Below, one piece after another: positions 50,073 through 59,815 of a stretch of DNA of 64,000 nucleotides. How positions within the stretch are numbered: the stretch's first letter is position 1; every line of letters begins with the position of its first letter. Under the pieces are notes generated by a model, which made no database searches, had not been told where the DNA came from, and was given only the letters and a program-made list of their open reading frames with translations. Where the stretch lies: assembly GCA_030765645.1 (NCBI GenBank), contig JAVCCE010000031.1, positions 1-64,000 of the forward strand. Direction: 5' to 3'. The stretch is from Candidatus Hinthialibacter antarcticus. GTDB taxonomy: Bacteria; Hinthialibacterota; Hinthialibacteria; Hinthialibacterales; Hinthialibacteraceae. A program made the translations under genes and the position numbers.

Positions 50073-51968
50073 ATGTTAAATAAAAACGTACGCTATTTCA
50101 TTGGAATTTTGATTTTCTTCGCAGGTTGTTACGGACCAACGACTGATGTTGTGCAACGCCCCGAAGCCAATTCGGTTGCATTTCAGATCGGCGACAATGC
50201 AATCACCACGGGCGAGGTCTTGCTAACCTTTCAAGAAACTCGCGGGTTTGTGGAATTCCAACTCCATTTCAAAAAAGGTTCCGATACGCCAACCAATTCT
50301 TCCATCCCAAGCGCCGACATCAAAAGCGCAACGCATTACCTTCAAACAATCGCGGAAGAGATTGCGTTTGAAACCATGCTGGCGGAAGAAGCAAAAAAAA
50401 TACAGATCGAACAGAGCGAACCCTTCCAAAAAAAAATGGAAGATGTGTTACGCGACGAACTATATCAAAAAGTCATCATTGAAGACGTGCTAAATAAAAT
50501 CAACATCTCAGACGATGACATTCAACAATATTATCAACAGTATCGCGAAGACCTTTTTTTAAAAGAAAACACCAATGTCTATAAAGTGCGGGGCATTTAC
50601 GTTTACTTAAACCAAGAAGGGCGTTCGCCAGAACTCGCGCGCGAAAAAATGCAACAAGCCTATCAAGCGCTGAAAAACGGCGAACCGTTTGCGTCAGTAT
50701 CACGACGTTATTCAGAAGCGCCAGCGAACATGCGCGGCGTGGTCAATCCACTTCCGCTCGGGTCGGCGGCGGCGCCAATCGAGCAACAACTTCGCTTGTT
50801 GTCAGAAGGCGGCTACAGCCCAATTTTCGAATACAAAGACCGTCTGTATATTTTTGAATTGGTCGAATTTGTCGGCGCTGACTATCTTGAATATGAAGCA
50901 GTCCATGACCTCATCATGCAACAACTATTTGATGAACGCCGCAATGAGCGCGTGTATGATTTTTCACAGCGCCTACAAACAAAACACAACTGTTTAATCA
51001 ATGAAGACTTGCTCAAAGAAACCGACCAAGCATCGCCAGACACGATTGTCTTGTCTGTCCCTGACGTGTATGAAATTACGTTGGATGAATTTAACCGCTT
51101 AGCCATCGACAACAAAAAATGGACTTTCAACCAAAAAAGCGATTACCTCAATTTTCTCGCGAACAAGGCTTCTTGTCTTGCAGAAGCCTACGATAGAGGT
51201 TGGTCAGCCAACGAAGTCGAAGGGCCGCTGTCCGTCTGGCGTCGAAAGCGTCTTGCCGAATTATTTTTAAAACATGAGGCGGAAGCCAAGTTGCCGCCTG
51301 AAGCAGAAATCAAAAAAGTCTTTGATAAAAACTACGGCCACCCAAACTTGAGTTCGCCGAAATACTATGACCTGAACTATCTGTTTTTTGACGCTGCGTT
51401 TAATTTTGCCTTGACGTCATTTGAGAGTTCAATTCGCTTTCAAAATGCGGAAGGCAAAGCCCACGCCGCGCTTCAAGAAATTGAAACAGGTCGCCCGTTC
51501 TCCGAAGTCGCCGTCTTCTTCACGAACGACGAAGCCTCGGCTTCCACCGCAGGCCGATTGGGACGAATCCCGTTCAATAAATTGAATGCGCGTTTGCAGT
51601 CAATTATCGGCAAATTGGATGCAGGCGAAGTTTCCCGGCCCGAAGTGTTATCCGACACAACAGAAGAGCGATTTGGAATTGAACTATTCTATGTGAAAGG
51701 CATTGAGCCTCCCCGCCCTTATACCTTTGAAGAAGCGAAACCAATTCTGACCACAGGGTTCATCGGAAACCAGTATGCGAAAATCCGTGATTCCATGCAA
51801 TCTAATTTCATTAACTCAAAACCCATAACGCCAGATAAAAATGGAATTCAAAATGCCATCCAATATTTATCCTATTTATCAGAAAAGCCTGATCGACAAG
51901 TAGATATTACCTATTATGCACAAACGAAAAAAACAACTCAATCAAAAACGCCGCAAACAGGAAGATAA
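50073..51968 (+). CDS. Lipoprotein with two parvulin-like PPIase domains
   Basis: 631 residues. Lipobox FFAGC (Cys19) anchors it to a membrane. A SurA-like helical domain (about 30-160) is followed by a first parvulin-like domain (YKVRGIYVYLNQEGRSPELAREKM, about 170-275) and a second one (about 420-560, RPFSEVAVFFTNDEASASTAGRLGRI). The second keeps the SxxxSxxxGRLG pattern, the first is degenerate. Probable outer-membrane protein folding factor. Its stop lies 13 bases before the glycogen synthase ATG. Confidence 0.85.
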   Translation: MLNKNVRYFIGILIFFAGCYGPTTDVVQRPEANSVAFQIGDNAITTGEVLLTFQETRGFVEFQLHFKKGSDTPTNSSIPSADIKSATHYLQTIAEEIAFETMLAEEAKKIQIEQSEPFQKKMEDVLRDELYQKVIIEDVLNKINISDDDIQQYYQQYREDLFLKENTNVYKVRGIYVYLNQEGRSPELAREKMQQAYQALKNGEPFASVSRRYSEAPANMRGVVNPLPLGSAAAPIEQQLRLLSEGGYSPIFEYKDRLYIFELVEFVGADYLEYEAVHDLIMQQLFDERRNERVYDFSQRLQTKHNCLINEDLLKETDQASPDTIVLSVPDVYEITLDEFNRLAIDNKKWTFNQKSDYLNFLANKASCLAEAYDRGWSANEVEGPLSVWRRKRLAELFLKHEAEAKLPPEAEIKKVFDKNYGHPNLSSPKYYDLNYLFFDAAFNFALTSFESSIRFQNAEGKAHAALQEIETGRPFSEVAVFFTNDEASASTAGRLGRIPFNKLNARLQSIIGKLDAGEVSRPEVLSDTTEERFGIELFYVKGIEPPRPYTFEEAKPILTTGFIGNQYAKIRDSMQSNFINSKPITPDKNGIQNAIQYLSYLSEKPDRQVDITYYAQTKKTTQSKTPQTGR

Positions 51969-51981
51969 AACAGAATCTACA

Positions 51982-53427
51982 ATGAAAGTTCTTTTTCTTG
52001 CATCAGAAGTCGCGCCGCTCGCCAAAACAGGCGGCCTCGCCGACGTAGCGGGTTCTCTCCCTCAAGCGATACAGAAAAAGGGAGTTGACGTATCGCTTTG
52101 TATGCCAAAATACAAAGATGTTGATCTTGAAGCGGTCCCGATTGATACGCTTGAGATTGTTTTTCCCAAAGCGACTTATAAAGGGCGCATTTTAAAAGCA
52201 ACTCTACCCGGTTCAGATATCCCTTTATTTCTCATTGAACAGGATGAATTTTTTTTACGGGATGGATTGTATAACGAAGCGGGCAAAGATTATCCTGACA
52301 ACTTGCTGCGGTACTGTTTTTTTTGCCGCGCCTGCTTGGAAATCATAAAGCGCAAACATTATTCCGCCGACATCATTCACGCCAACGACTGGCAGACGGC
52401 GATGGCTCCGGTTTATCTCCGGTCGTTGTACGCCGACACAGAAGAACTTTCTCACGTCAGAAGTCTCTTTACCATACACAACCTGGCCTACCAGGGGGCG
52501 TTTGAAGTGGGTAAATTTCCAATGACCGGCTTGGATTGGAAATTTTTCCGTCTGGATGGGCTTGAATATTACAATCGCGTCAACCTGATGAAGGGCGGCA
52601 TTTTGCTCAGCGATCATGTCAGCACTGTCAGCCCCAATTATGCGGATGAAATACAAACGCCGGAATTCGGATGCGGGCTAGACGGCATATTGCGCATGAA
52701 AAGCGAACATCTAACCGGCGTATTAAACGGCGCGGATTATTCGCAATGGTCGCCTGACAATGATAAGAGCCTGCCCGTTAATTACGACATCAATACAGTC
52801 GAAACCAATAAGCCTATTTGCAAGAAAGCCTTGTTAAAAGAATTTGGCTTGCCGCCGGATAGCGATAAACCGCTCTTTGGCGTTGTCACGCGACTGGCCT
52901 CGCAAAAAGGCCTCGACCTACTCGCGGAAGCGATTCCAAAACTGATTAAACGAGGCGCCCAGTTTGTTATTCTCGGAACTGGAGAGCCGCATTTAGAAGA
53001 TGCATATCGCGCATTGAATACAATCCACCCCAATGCGTGCGGGGTAAAAATCACCTATAACGAACGCCTGTCTCACCTCATACAAGCGGGTTCCGATTTA
53101 TTTATCGTTCCCTCGCGTTATGAACCGTGTGGATTAACGCAAATGTATGCGCTTCGTTTCGGCTCGATCCCGATCGTGCGTCATACAGGCGGTTTGGCTG
53201 ATACTATCAAAGATGTCAATTCGTATCCAGACGGCAACGGTTTTGTGTTTTATGACCCCAGTTCCATCGCATTACAAGAAGCCTGTATTCGCGCATTGAC
53301 CCTCTACCAAAACCAGCATGTTTGGTGGTCAATCGTTAAGCGAGCGATGAAGCAGGATTTTTCCTGGGAAAATTCCGCGCATGAGTACATCAAACTTTAC
53401 CTTAAAATTGTAAGCGCCAGCAAATAG
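51982..53427 (+). CDS. glgA: Glycogen synthase (ADP-glucose type)
   Basis: Extends alpha-1,4-glucan from ADP-glucose. 481 residues, GT5 family. The start MKVLFLASEVAPLAKTGGLADVAGSLP contains the KTGGL glucan/ADP-glucose loop; HANDWQTA, the C-terminal GVVTRLASQKGLDLLAEA and the catalytic-region SRYEPCGLTQMYALRFGSIPI follow. ATG 51982 is used rather than upstream in-frame starts, which lie inside the previous gene. It sits 18 bases from the GH57 gene, fitting a glycogen metabolism pair. Confidence 0.96.
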   Translation: MKVLFLASEVAPLAKTGGLADVAGSLPQAIQKKGVDVSLCMPKYKDVDLEAVPIDTLEIVFPKATYKGRILKATLPGSDIPLFLIEQDEFFLRDGLYNEAGKDYPDNLLRYCFFCRACLEIIKRKHYSADIIHANDWQTAMAPVYLRSLYADTEELSHVRSLFTIHNLAYQGAFEVGKFPMTGLDWKFFRLDGLEYYNRVNLMKGGILLSDHVSTVSPNYADEIQTPEFGCGLDGILRMKSEHLTGVLNGADYSQWSPDNDKSLPVNYDINTVETNKPICKKALLKEFGLPPDSDKPLFGVVTRLASQKGLDLLAEAIPKLIKRGAQFVILGTGEPHLEDAYRALNTIHPNACGVKITYNERLSHLIQAGSDLFIVPSRYEPCGLTQMYALRFGSIPIVRHTGGLADTIKDVNSYPDGNGFVFYDPSSIALQEACIRALTLYQNQHVWWSIVKRAMKQDFSWENSAHEYIKLYLKIVSASK

Positions 53428-53445
53428 GCTGAATAAAGGAAACCC

Positions 53446-55551
53446 ATGTCTCAACATCAACCCATATTTCTTCATATTTTCTGGCACCAACACCAACCAT
53501 GGTACATCGGCCCGGACTCGAATATCGCCTGGATGCCCTGGGTGAGAATGCACGGAGTCAAAGATTATTATGACATGGCGTGGCTCTGCCAACGCTTTGA
53601 TGGTTGGAAACAAACAATCAATCTTGTCCCCTCGTTGTTGGAGCAACTCAGCGGTCTTTGCAGCGGCGAGTATTCCGACACAGCGCTCGAGCTAAGCCGA
53701 AAGCCCGCCGCAGAGTTAACGCGCGATGAAAAACGGGCCATTATTGAACGTTTCTTTGACGCTCATGCGCCGCGCATGGTTGATCCCTACCCGCGCTATG
53801 CGGAACTCAATCATAAACGATGCGGTGAAATTGAAGACGCCATCGACCGCTATACCACGCAAGATTATCTTGATCTGCAAGTCTGGTTTAATCTCACCTG
53901 GCTTGACCCCATTTGGAAAGAAGACCCCGATGAAATTGCGCCCGCATTAATTAACAAAGGACGCGACTTCACCGAGAGCGATAAATCTCAATTACTCGAC
54001 CTGCATTTTAAAATTTTAAAACAGATCATACCAATCCATCGGCGCTTAACGGAAAACGGCGGGCTGGAAACCACGACGACGCCGCACTTTCACCCGATAC
54101 TTCCACTCTTGTGCGATAGCGACATCGCCCGTGTTTCAAACCCATTTGACCCGGTTCCCTCTCCTGCGTTTCGGTCTCCAGAAGATGCGCAGCGCCATAT
54201 TCAAGGCGGTCTCGATTATTTTGAACGCGTCATGGGGTTTCGTCCCAAAGGCATGTGGCCTTCAGAGGGTTCGGTTTCAGACCAGGCCTGTGCGCTTATG
54301 GCCGGCGAAGGGATCAATTATTTTGCCACCGATGAAGCCGTACTGTTCCGTTCGTCTCCCGCGAACGGCGGGGAGTTGACCCGGGACGACTTGTTCCGTC
54401 TACATAGACTCGAAACGCCGAACGGCGAACTCGACTGCATCTTCCGCGATCATGGTTTGTCGGACATGATCGGCTTCGTCAATCAAACGCAAGACGGAAA
54501 ACACGCCGCCAAAAATTTAATCAAACAACTACATAATATCGGCTCAAACTGGAACCATCCCGAACCGCCGTTGATTAATATTATTCTTGACGGTGAAAAT
54601 TGTTGGGAATATTACCCGCGAGACGGCCATGATTTTCTGCAATATTTCATCGAAGGCGTGTTGAACGATTCTCGCATTATTCCAACGACCGTACCTGATT
54701 ATCGAGAAATTTATCCAGCAGAAACAACGCTGAAATCAATTTTCCCCGGTTCGTGGATCAACCAAAACTTCCGAATTTGGATCGGCCATGAAGAAGACAA
54801 TTTGGGCTGGTCGCTCATGCGGGATGCGCGCGCAGAACTGGTAAAAAAAGAACCCTCGCTTGATGAAGAAACCAAACGCGCGGCTTGGCGTCAACTCGAT
54901 ATCTGTGAAGGAAGCGATTGGTTTTGGTGGTATGGCGATGAAAACCAAACATCGCTCGACTTTATTTTTGACCAGTTGTTCCGAAGCCACTTAGCCCATT
55001 TATACCAACTGCTGGAACTTGATCCGCCTAATGAATTACGTCATCCAATCAAGAAGGGACATCACCTTGTCCATTCCAGCGGCGGCGGCATGTTGCGGCA
55101 GGCGCCAAACATCAGCGCTGACGGCGGCTATTTCGAATGGGCGGGCGCGCGTTATGCTCCCGCATCCAGCGGCGGGGCCATGCACCAAGCGGACGCAATC
55201 GACGGCGAAGTTTTATATGGCCGCTGCCAATCATCACTTTGCATCCGGGTCGATTTCAATTCAGATAAACCGCTCCATGACGACTCAAAAATCTATCTAA
55301 AAATCAGCCAGCCCGTTGAAGTTAAAATTGCGCTCAGTGAACCAAACAACGCGATTCAACTGGATCTGCGTGACCGACGATTACAAGCAATCGTTGATTT
55401 AAGCAACTGGGATATTGAAACCAAAGACGAAACTTGGTTTTGTCTGGTAATTGAACAACAAGGAAAACTGGATGTTTCCATCCCACAAGACGGCGAATTG
55501 CAAATTCAAGGAGTTGATAATCCGAATGACAGCCTGCTCTGGTTTCTCTAA
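53446..55551 (+). CDS. Glycoside hydrolase family 57 enzyme
   Basis: 701 residues. The N-terminal IFLHIFWHQHQPWY (HQPxY block) is the GH57 hallmark. The nucleophile Glu lies in GMWPSEGSVSDQA (about Glu273), and the second acid in LDGENCWEYYPRDG (about Asp381). A C-terminal region of about 150 residues (from 545, KKGHHLVHSSGGGMLRQ) is an extra beta domain. GH57 includes alpha-amylases and branching enzymes. Position after glgA suggests glycogen remodelling, either branching or breakdown. No signal peptide, so cytosolic. Confidence 0.93.
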   Translation: MSQHQPIFLHIFWHQHQPWYIGPDSNIAWMPWVRMHGVKDYYDMAWLCQRFDGWKQTINLVPSLLEQLSGLCSGEYSDTALELSRKPAAELTRDEKRAIIERFFDAHAPRMVDPYPRYAELNHKRCGEIEDAIDRYTTQDYLDLQVWFNLTWLDPIWKEDPDEIAPALINKGRDFTESDKSQLLDLHFKILKQIIPIHRRLTENGGLETTTTPHFHPILPLLCDSDIARVSNPFDPVPSPAFRSPEDAQRHIQGGLDYFERVMGFRPKGMWPSEGSVSDQACALMAGEGINYFATDEAVLFRSSPANGGELTRDDLFRLHRLETPNGELDCIFRDHGLSDMIGFVNQTQDGKHAAKNLIKQLHNIGSNWNHPEPPLINIILDGENCWEYYPRDGHDFLQYFIEGVLNDSRIIPTTVPDYREIYPAETTLKSIFPGSWINQNFRIWIGHEEDNLGWSLMRDARAELVKKEPSLDEETKRAAWRQLDICEGSDWFWWYGDENQTSLDFIFDQLFRSHLAHLYQLLELDPPNELRHPIKKGHHLVHSSGGGMLRQAPNISADGGYFEWAGARYAPASSGGAMHQADAIDGEVLYGRCQSSLCIRVDFNSDKPLHDDSKIYLKISQPVEVKIALSEPNNAIQLDLRDRRLQAIVDLSNWDIETKDETWFCLVIEQQGKLDVSIPQDGELQIQGVDNPNDSLLWFL

Positions 55552-56311
55552 ATACATCACGCTTTTGTTCATGCTTTTGTTGTTGGCGGTTCCCGCATTC
55601 GCACTTGAAAAAACGGACCGCAGCCCGCGTTCGATTTTGGAGTCTATCGCAAAAACCTGGGAAGACATTCAGGATTTCCAATGCGTCTTCCAACAAATAG
55701 AACAGCAACCCAATGGTGAGACCAAGCGCTTTTGGGTTCACGCAAAAGTGGTGCAAGAACACGAGTCCGGCGGACAACGCAACGGCACTTTGCGGCTCGA
55801 TTTTTATGAAGACGACATCCCCGTTTCAGCGCTTGCCGGGCCTGCAGTTCCAGCCACCCCCGTGGTGACCTATTACGCCAGCCCCCAGAAAATTTTATAT
55901 ACCTATAAGCCCAAAGCCAATACGCTGACCCGGGAGTGGTTGGACGACAGCGGGCCGTTACCGGAATTTTTGAAATTGGCGGGCCTTGCGCAATTTGATA
56001 TGGACGAATTACAAGATAAGGTGTTCGTCAACAAAGATGTCTATGAAGAAGTTGTTGACGAAGTCTCATGCTATCGTCTTCACTTCTTTCCAAAGCCGGA
56101 ACACAAAAGCATGGAACCGGATCGACTCTTATGGGTAAATCGGGAAAACTACTTACCGAAGCGTTTTGAAGTGGCGGGAGATTGGAAACTTTCCATTCAA
56201 TTCAAAGACATGATATTAAACCAAGGCTTGCGCCCGCAAGAATTGATGCCGAACATTCCACGTAATGTCAAAGATTACGATTTGCGTAAAAACAAAACGC
56301 GCGGCGAATAG
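55526..56311 (+). CDS. LolA-like / DUF1571-type exported protein
   Basis: 261 residues from ATG 55526, which overlaps the GH57 stop by 26 bases. A strong hydrophobic signal (ITLLFMLLLLAVPAFALEK) leads to a beta-rich domain with the LolA-fold pattern (PRSILESIAKTWEDIQDFQCVFQQIEQ ... VTYYASPQKILYTYKP ... RLLWVNRENYLPKRFEV). Similar proteins carry lipoproteins or lipids between membranes. A later ATG at 55571 is also possible. The end of the gene overlaps the alpha-operon terminator. Confidence 0.75.
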   Translation: MTACSGFSKYITLLFMLLLLAVPAFALEKTDRSPRSILESIAKTWEDIQDFQCVFQQIEQQPNGETKRFWVHAKVVQEHESGGQRNGTLRLDFYEDDIPVSALAGPAVPATPVVTYYASPQKILYTYKPKANTLTREWLDDSGPLPEFLKLAGLAQFDMDELQDKVFVNKDVYEEVVDEVSCYRLHFFPKPEHKSMEPDRLLWVNRENYLPKRFEVAGDWKLSIQFKDMILNQGLRPQELMPNIPRNVKDYDLRKNKTRGE

Positions 56312-56320
56312 CCGCGCGTT
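56296..56320 (-). terminator. Terminator of the alpha/spc ribosomal operon, inside a convergent gene's end
   Basis: Perfect 10-base stem AACGCGCGGC (56296-56305) / GCCGCGCGTT (56311-56320), loop GAATA. On the minus strand it is followed by TTTTGTTTTT, so it ends rplQ transcription. It also encodes the last codons of the LolA-like gene, whose stop TAG straddles the loop and right arm. Confidence 0.8.
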
Positions 56321-56348
56321 ACAAGTCGAGTTTGTTAAAACCGGTTGC

Positions 56349-56729
56349 TTAATCTTCGTCTTCCGCTTCAGGATCATAACCCACAAATTGAATATAGGCC
56401 ATTTGGGCGCCGTCGTTTGCGCGCGGCCCGATTTTAAGAATCTGGGTATAACCACCAGGACGTTCTGAAAATTCAGGAGCAACGTCTGTGAACAGTTTTT
56501 TGATAATGGTTTTATCTTGGATAAAACGGTTCACCATACGGCGCGCATGAACGGTGTCTGATTTAGCCGTTGTAATCAATTTTTCAACGACTGTCCGCAA
56601 TTCCTTGCACTTCGGCAAAGTGGTTTTAATGCGACCATAACGGATCAACGAAGCCGCCTGATTTGACAGCATCGCACTACGATGCGCGGCGGTACGTCCG
56701 AGTTTTCTGCCTTTCCACTTATGAATCAT
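56349..56729 (-). CDS. rplQ: 50S ribosomal protein L17
   Basis: 126 residues. MIHKWKGRKLGRTAAHRSAMLSNQAASLI is the L17 opening, with the ending PGGYTQILKIGPRANDGAQMAYIQFV. Last gene of the alpha operon, directly after rpoA. An acidic tail (GYDPEAEDED) is slightly longer than usual. Confidence 0.97.
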   Translation of the reverse strand: MIHKWKGRKLGRTAAHRSAMLSNQAASLIRYGRIKTTLPKCKELRTVVEKLITTAKSDTVHARRMVNRFIQDKTIIKKLFTDVAPEFSERPGGYTQILKIGPRANDGAQMAYIQFVGYDPEAEDED

Positions 56730-56763
56730 GAGTTCATGCGCTCCTTGCAGCGGCGATTAAATT

Positions 56764-57852
56764 TTAGTTTACGTCTTCTTCTGTTGCGAGGCTCTCTTCG
56801 GGTTCGAGATCCGCGTCGTCTTCATCATCAATGTCATCACCCAGCATCGCTGGAATCTGCGTATCCGTTGCGATTGCGTCTGAATTAAGAGCAGAAACAT
56901 CCATTCCTAAGTAAAGACCCAATTTAGTGAGAACATCCTTGATTTCATTCAAGGATTTCTTACCGAAGTTGCGGTATTTCAACATTTCGCTTTCGGTTTT
57001 GCTTACAAGCACACCCACCGATTTGATGTTTGCGGCTTTTAAGCAATTGTAAGCGCGAACTGAAAGCTCTAACTCTTCTACGCCTTTGAGAAGGTATGGA
57101 TTCGCGGCTTCTTCTGGCGCTTCATCCGCCTCAAGCGGCAACTCATCCTCATCGGGGAAGTGAATGAAGAGGAACAAGTGGTCTTTAAGAATTTTTGCCC
57201 CGAATGCGATTGAATCTTGGGGATTCACAGTGCCGTCCGTCCAGATTTCCATAATCAAACGGTCATAGTCAGTGATGTCGCCAACGCGGGCGTTTTCAAC
57301 GACGTATTTGACTCGTTCAATTGGAGTAAACACCGCATCCATCAAAATCGTATTCACGGGATATTGGTCAGCTGATTTACCTTGACGGTCTGCGGGAAGG
57401 TAACCGCGTCCAACGTCTATGTAGAGTTCCATTTCCAATTCGCCGTCTTTATCCAAGGTGGCGATATGGAGTTCGGGGTTTAGGATTTCAACATCAGGGT
57501 TGGCTTCAATGGCAGCCGCCTTGACTTCACCTTCACCCTTCGCAGTTAAGTACAATGTCACAGGCCCGTTACGGTGATTTCTTACGCGTAGGCCTTTGAG
57601 GTTAAGAATAATATCGGTGACATCTTCAACGACACCGGGGATATAGGACACTTCCTGAAGAACGCCAGTGATGCGAACCGCCTTAATCGCCGCGCCCTGA
57701 ATAGAAGATAGCAATACGCGGCGAAGGGAGTTGCCCAGGGTGGTGCCGAACCCACGTTCCAGCGGTTCAACCACAAACTTGCCGTAGCGATCCGACAGGG
57801 TATCCTGGTCGATCACAACGCGGCCTGGTAAGACGACGGATTTAAACTTCAT
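56764..57852 (-). CDS. rpoA: RNA polymerase alpha subunit
   Basis: 362 residues from the ATG at 57852, preceded by GGGAG; an in-frame start 45 bases upstream is rejected. The assembly domain (VEPLERGFGTTLGNSLRRVLLSS) and C-terminal DNA-binding domain (ELSVRAYNCLKAANIKSVGVL ... RNFGKKSLNEIKDVLTKLGLYLGM) are complete. About 45 residues follow the usual end, finishing with a very acidic tail (GDDIDDEDDADLEPEESL). It lies between rpsD and rplQ as in most bacteria. Confidence 0.97.
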   Translation of the reverse strand: MKFKSVVLPGRVVIDQDTLSDRYGKFVVEPLERGFGTTLGNSLRRVLLSSIQGAAIKAVRITGVLQEVSYIPGVVEDVTDIILNLKGLRVRNHRNGPVTLYLTAKGEGEVKAAAIEANPDVEILNPELHIATLDKDGELEMELYIDVGRGYLPADRQGKSADQYPVNTILMDAVFTPIERVKYVVENARVGDITDYDRLIMEIWTDGTVNPQDSIAFGAKILKDHLFLFIHFPDEDELPLEADEAPEEAANPYLLKGVEELELSVRAYNCLKAANIKSVGVLVSKTESEMLKYRNFGKKSLNEIKDVLTKLGLYLGMDVSALNSDAIATDTQIPAMLGDDIDDEDDADLEPEESLATEEDVN

Positions 57853-57950
57853 CGATCTTCTGCTCCCTTTCGCGCCCACTGTGGACGCTGTTTCCATTTT
57901 TCTGAGACATCAACGTCTCTGCGTTTCACCGAACCCGCATCTAAAAAGAC

Positions 57951-58580
57951 TTATTTAGAATACAATTCGACGATCATCTGCTCTTTAACCGGCAGCGCAA
58001 TCTCATCCACGGATGGAAGACGCGTCATTTCACCGGAAAAAGCCTTGTCATCACGTATCAACCACGGATAGGAGCCGGTGGATTTTCGTAGTTGCAACGA
58101 TTCCAACACAGCGGGCATATCCCGACTGACTTCTTTGATCTCGATCTTGTGACCGACTTTGACCAAGAAAGAAGGAATATTTACGCGGATTCCATCCACA
58201 ACGATGTGGTTGTGTCGAATCAACTGACGTGCTTGCGTTCGTGACGACGCGAAGCCCAAACGGTAAATCACGTTATCGAGACGACGCTCGAGAAGATGAA
58301 GCAGGTTCTCGCCGGTTACGCCCCGCATACGGGTCGCTTCTTGATAATAACGGCGGAACTGACGTTCCAAAACGCCATAAGAGCGCTTGGCTTTTTGTTT
58401 TTCACGCAACTGCAAGCCATAGTCTGAGCGCTTGCTGCCGCGGCGTTGACCGTGTTGGCCTGGAGGGTAATTTCTCCGGCTGACAGGGCATTTTGCGGAC
58501 AAGCACTTCTTTCCTTTCAGAAAGAGTTTGATGCCTTCCGCACGGCAAAGTTTGCAAACAGGTCCAATGTAACGGGCCAC
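57951..58580 (-). CDS. rpsD: 30S ribosomal protein S4
   Basis: 209 residues. The zinc-type N-terminus has Cys9, Cys12, Cys26 and Cys31 (CKLCRAEG, KKCLSAKCPVSRR). The S4 RNA-binding domain ERRLDNVIYRLGFASSRTQARQLIRHNHI is intact. Starts rRNA assembly and may repress its own operon. Confidence 0.98.
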   Translation of the reverse strand: MARYIGPVCKLCRAEGIKLFLKGKKCLSAKCPVSRRNYPPGQHGQRRGSKRSDYGLQLREKQKAKRSYGVLERQFRRYYQEATRMRGVTGENLLHLLERRLDNVIYRLGFASSRTQARQLIRHNHIVVDGIRVNIPSFLVKVGHKIEIKEVSRDMPAVLESLQLRKSTGSYPWLIRDDKAFSGEMTRLPSVDEIALPVKEQMIVELYSK

Positions 58581-58623
58581 TCGATTCCTCCTGTGATCCC
58601 AAATCGTTAATTCGTTTTAATAA

Positions 58624-59019
58624 TCAGACACGACGTCGTTGGGGCGGACGGCAACCGTTGTGTGGAATCGGCGTTACGTCCTTAATCAATCGGATTTTTA
58701 ACCCAGCGATTTGAAGTGCGCGAATGGCGGCTTCACGGCCGGAACCGGGGCCTTTGACGCGAACTTCAACTGACTCGAGTCCATGTTCTTTTGCACGGTC
58801 TGCGGCTTCTTGCGCCGTAATTTGTGCTGCATAGGGCGTACTTTTTCTTGAGCCTTTGAATCCGGTGTTGCCGGAGGTGGCCCATGAAATTGCGTTGCCT
58901 TCCATGTCAGTAATCGTGACAATGGTGTTATTGAACGTCGCCTGGATGTGAGCAATACCGCGCGGGACGTTCTTTTTAACTTTTTTCTTACCGCGACCGG
59001 CTCCTCGTCCTCGAGCCAT
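58624..59019 (-). CDS. rpsK: 30S ribosomal protein S11
   Basis: 131 residues. [22 protein letters not shown] and the C-terminal [24 protein letters not shown] are diagnostic. Lies between rpsM and rpsD. Confidence 0.98.
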   Translation of the reverse strand: MARGRGAGRGKKKVKKNVPRGIAHIQATFNNTIVTITDMEGNAISWATSGNTGFKGSRKSTPYAAQITAQEAADRAKEHGLESVEVRVKGPGSGREAAIRALQIAGLKIRLIKDVTPIPHNGCRPPQRRRV

Positions 59020-59052
59020 AATTCAAACTCCTTTATTAACTTCTCAATTAAG

Positions 59053-59424
59053 TTATTTCTTCTTGTTAACGCCGATGGTGCGCTTGGGGCCTTTTCGCGT
59101 ACGCGAATTGGTTCGCGTACGTTGACCGCGGCATGGCAAGCCGCGACGATGGCGCAAGCCGCGATAGCAGCCAATGTCCATCAGACGCTTGATGTTCATA
59201 TTGATTTCCCGACGGAGGTCACCCTCGACGGTATAATCTTGTTGAATGACTCCAGTGATTCGACCGACTTCATCTTCTGTCAGGTCGCGTACGCGGGTGC
59301 TGAGATCCACAGCCGCTTTCTGAAGAATGATTTCGGATGTTGCCGGACCGATACCGAAGATATAGGTCAAACCGATCAAAACACGTTTATCACGGGGTAG
59401 GTCGACGCCGCTTATACGAGCCAC
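59053..59424 (-). CDS. rpsM: 30S ribosomal protein S13
   Basis: 123 residues. [26 protein letters not shown] and [27 protein letters not shown] are diagnostic. First 30S gene after rpmJ, with a GGAGG ribosome binding site. Confidence 0.98.
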   Translation of the reverse strand: MARISGVDLPRDKRVLIGLTYIFGIGPATSEIILQKAAVDLSTRVRDLTEDEVGRITGVIQQDYTVEGDLRREINMNIKRLMDIGCYRGLRHRRGLPCRGQRTRTNSRTRKGPKRTIGVNKKK

Positions 59425-59442
59425 TTTCGCTCCTCCTTCACC

Positions 59443-59556
59443 TTACCCTTGGCGCTGCTTATGGCGCGGATTTTTACAGATCACACGCACAACGCCTCGT
59501 CGGCGGATGACCTTGCAATGTTCACAAATGGGTTTTACAGATGCCTTTACTTTCAT
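59443..59556 (-). CDS. rpmJ: 50S ribosomal protein L36
   Basis: A 37-residue protein, easily missed. [21 protein letters not shown], then [15 protein letters not shown]. Zinc ligands Cys11, Cys14, Cys27 and His32 are all present, so it is the zinc-binding form. It follows infA and precedes rpsM. Confidence 0.96.
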   Translation of the reverse strand: MKVKASVKPICEHCKVIRRRGVVRVICKNPRHKQRQG

Positions 59557-59574
59557 CACTTACTCCTAAACATC

Positions 59575-59793
59575 TCAAGCCTGTCGATATGTAATGCGTC
59601 CTCGGCTGAGATCGTACGGCGACAGCTCAACCGTTACGGTGTCTCCCGGCAGGATACGAATATAGTGCATACGCATTTTGCCGGAAATATGCGCAAGAAC
59701 CTTATGACCGTTTTCTAATTCAACCCGAAACATCGCATTTGGCAATGTTTCGACGATTTTCCCTTTGACTTCGATTACGTTTTTTTTCGCCAT
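59575..59793 (-). CDS. infA: Translation initiation factor IF-1
   Basis: 72 residues, the normal length. The single S1-like OB fold has [37 protein letters not shown] and ends [14 protein letters not shown]. Lies between map and rpmJ. Confidence 0.98.
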   Translation of the reverse strand: MAKKNVIEVKGKIVETLPNAMFRVELENGHKVLAHISGKMRMHYIRILPGDTVTVELSPYDLSRGRITYRQA

Positions 59794-59815
59794 CGTTAAA
59801 CCACTAGACTCTTTC

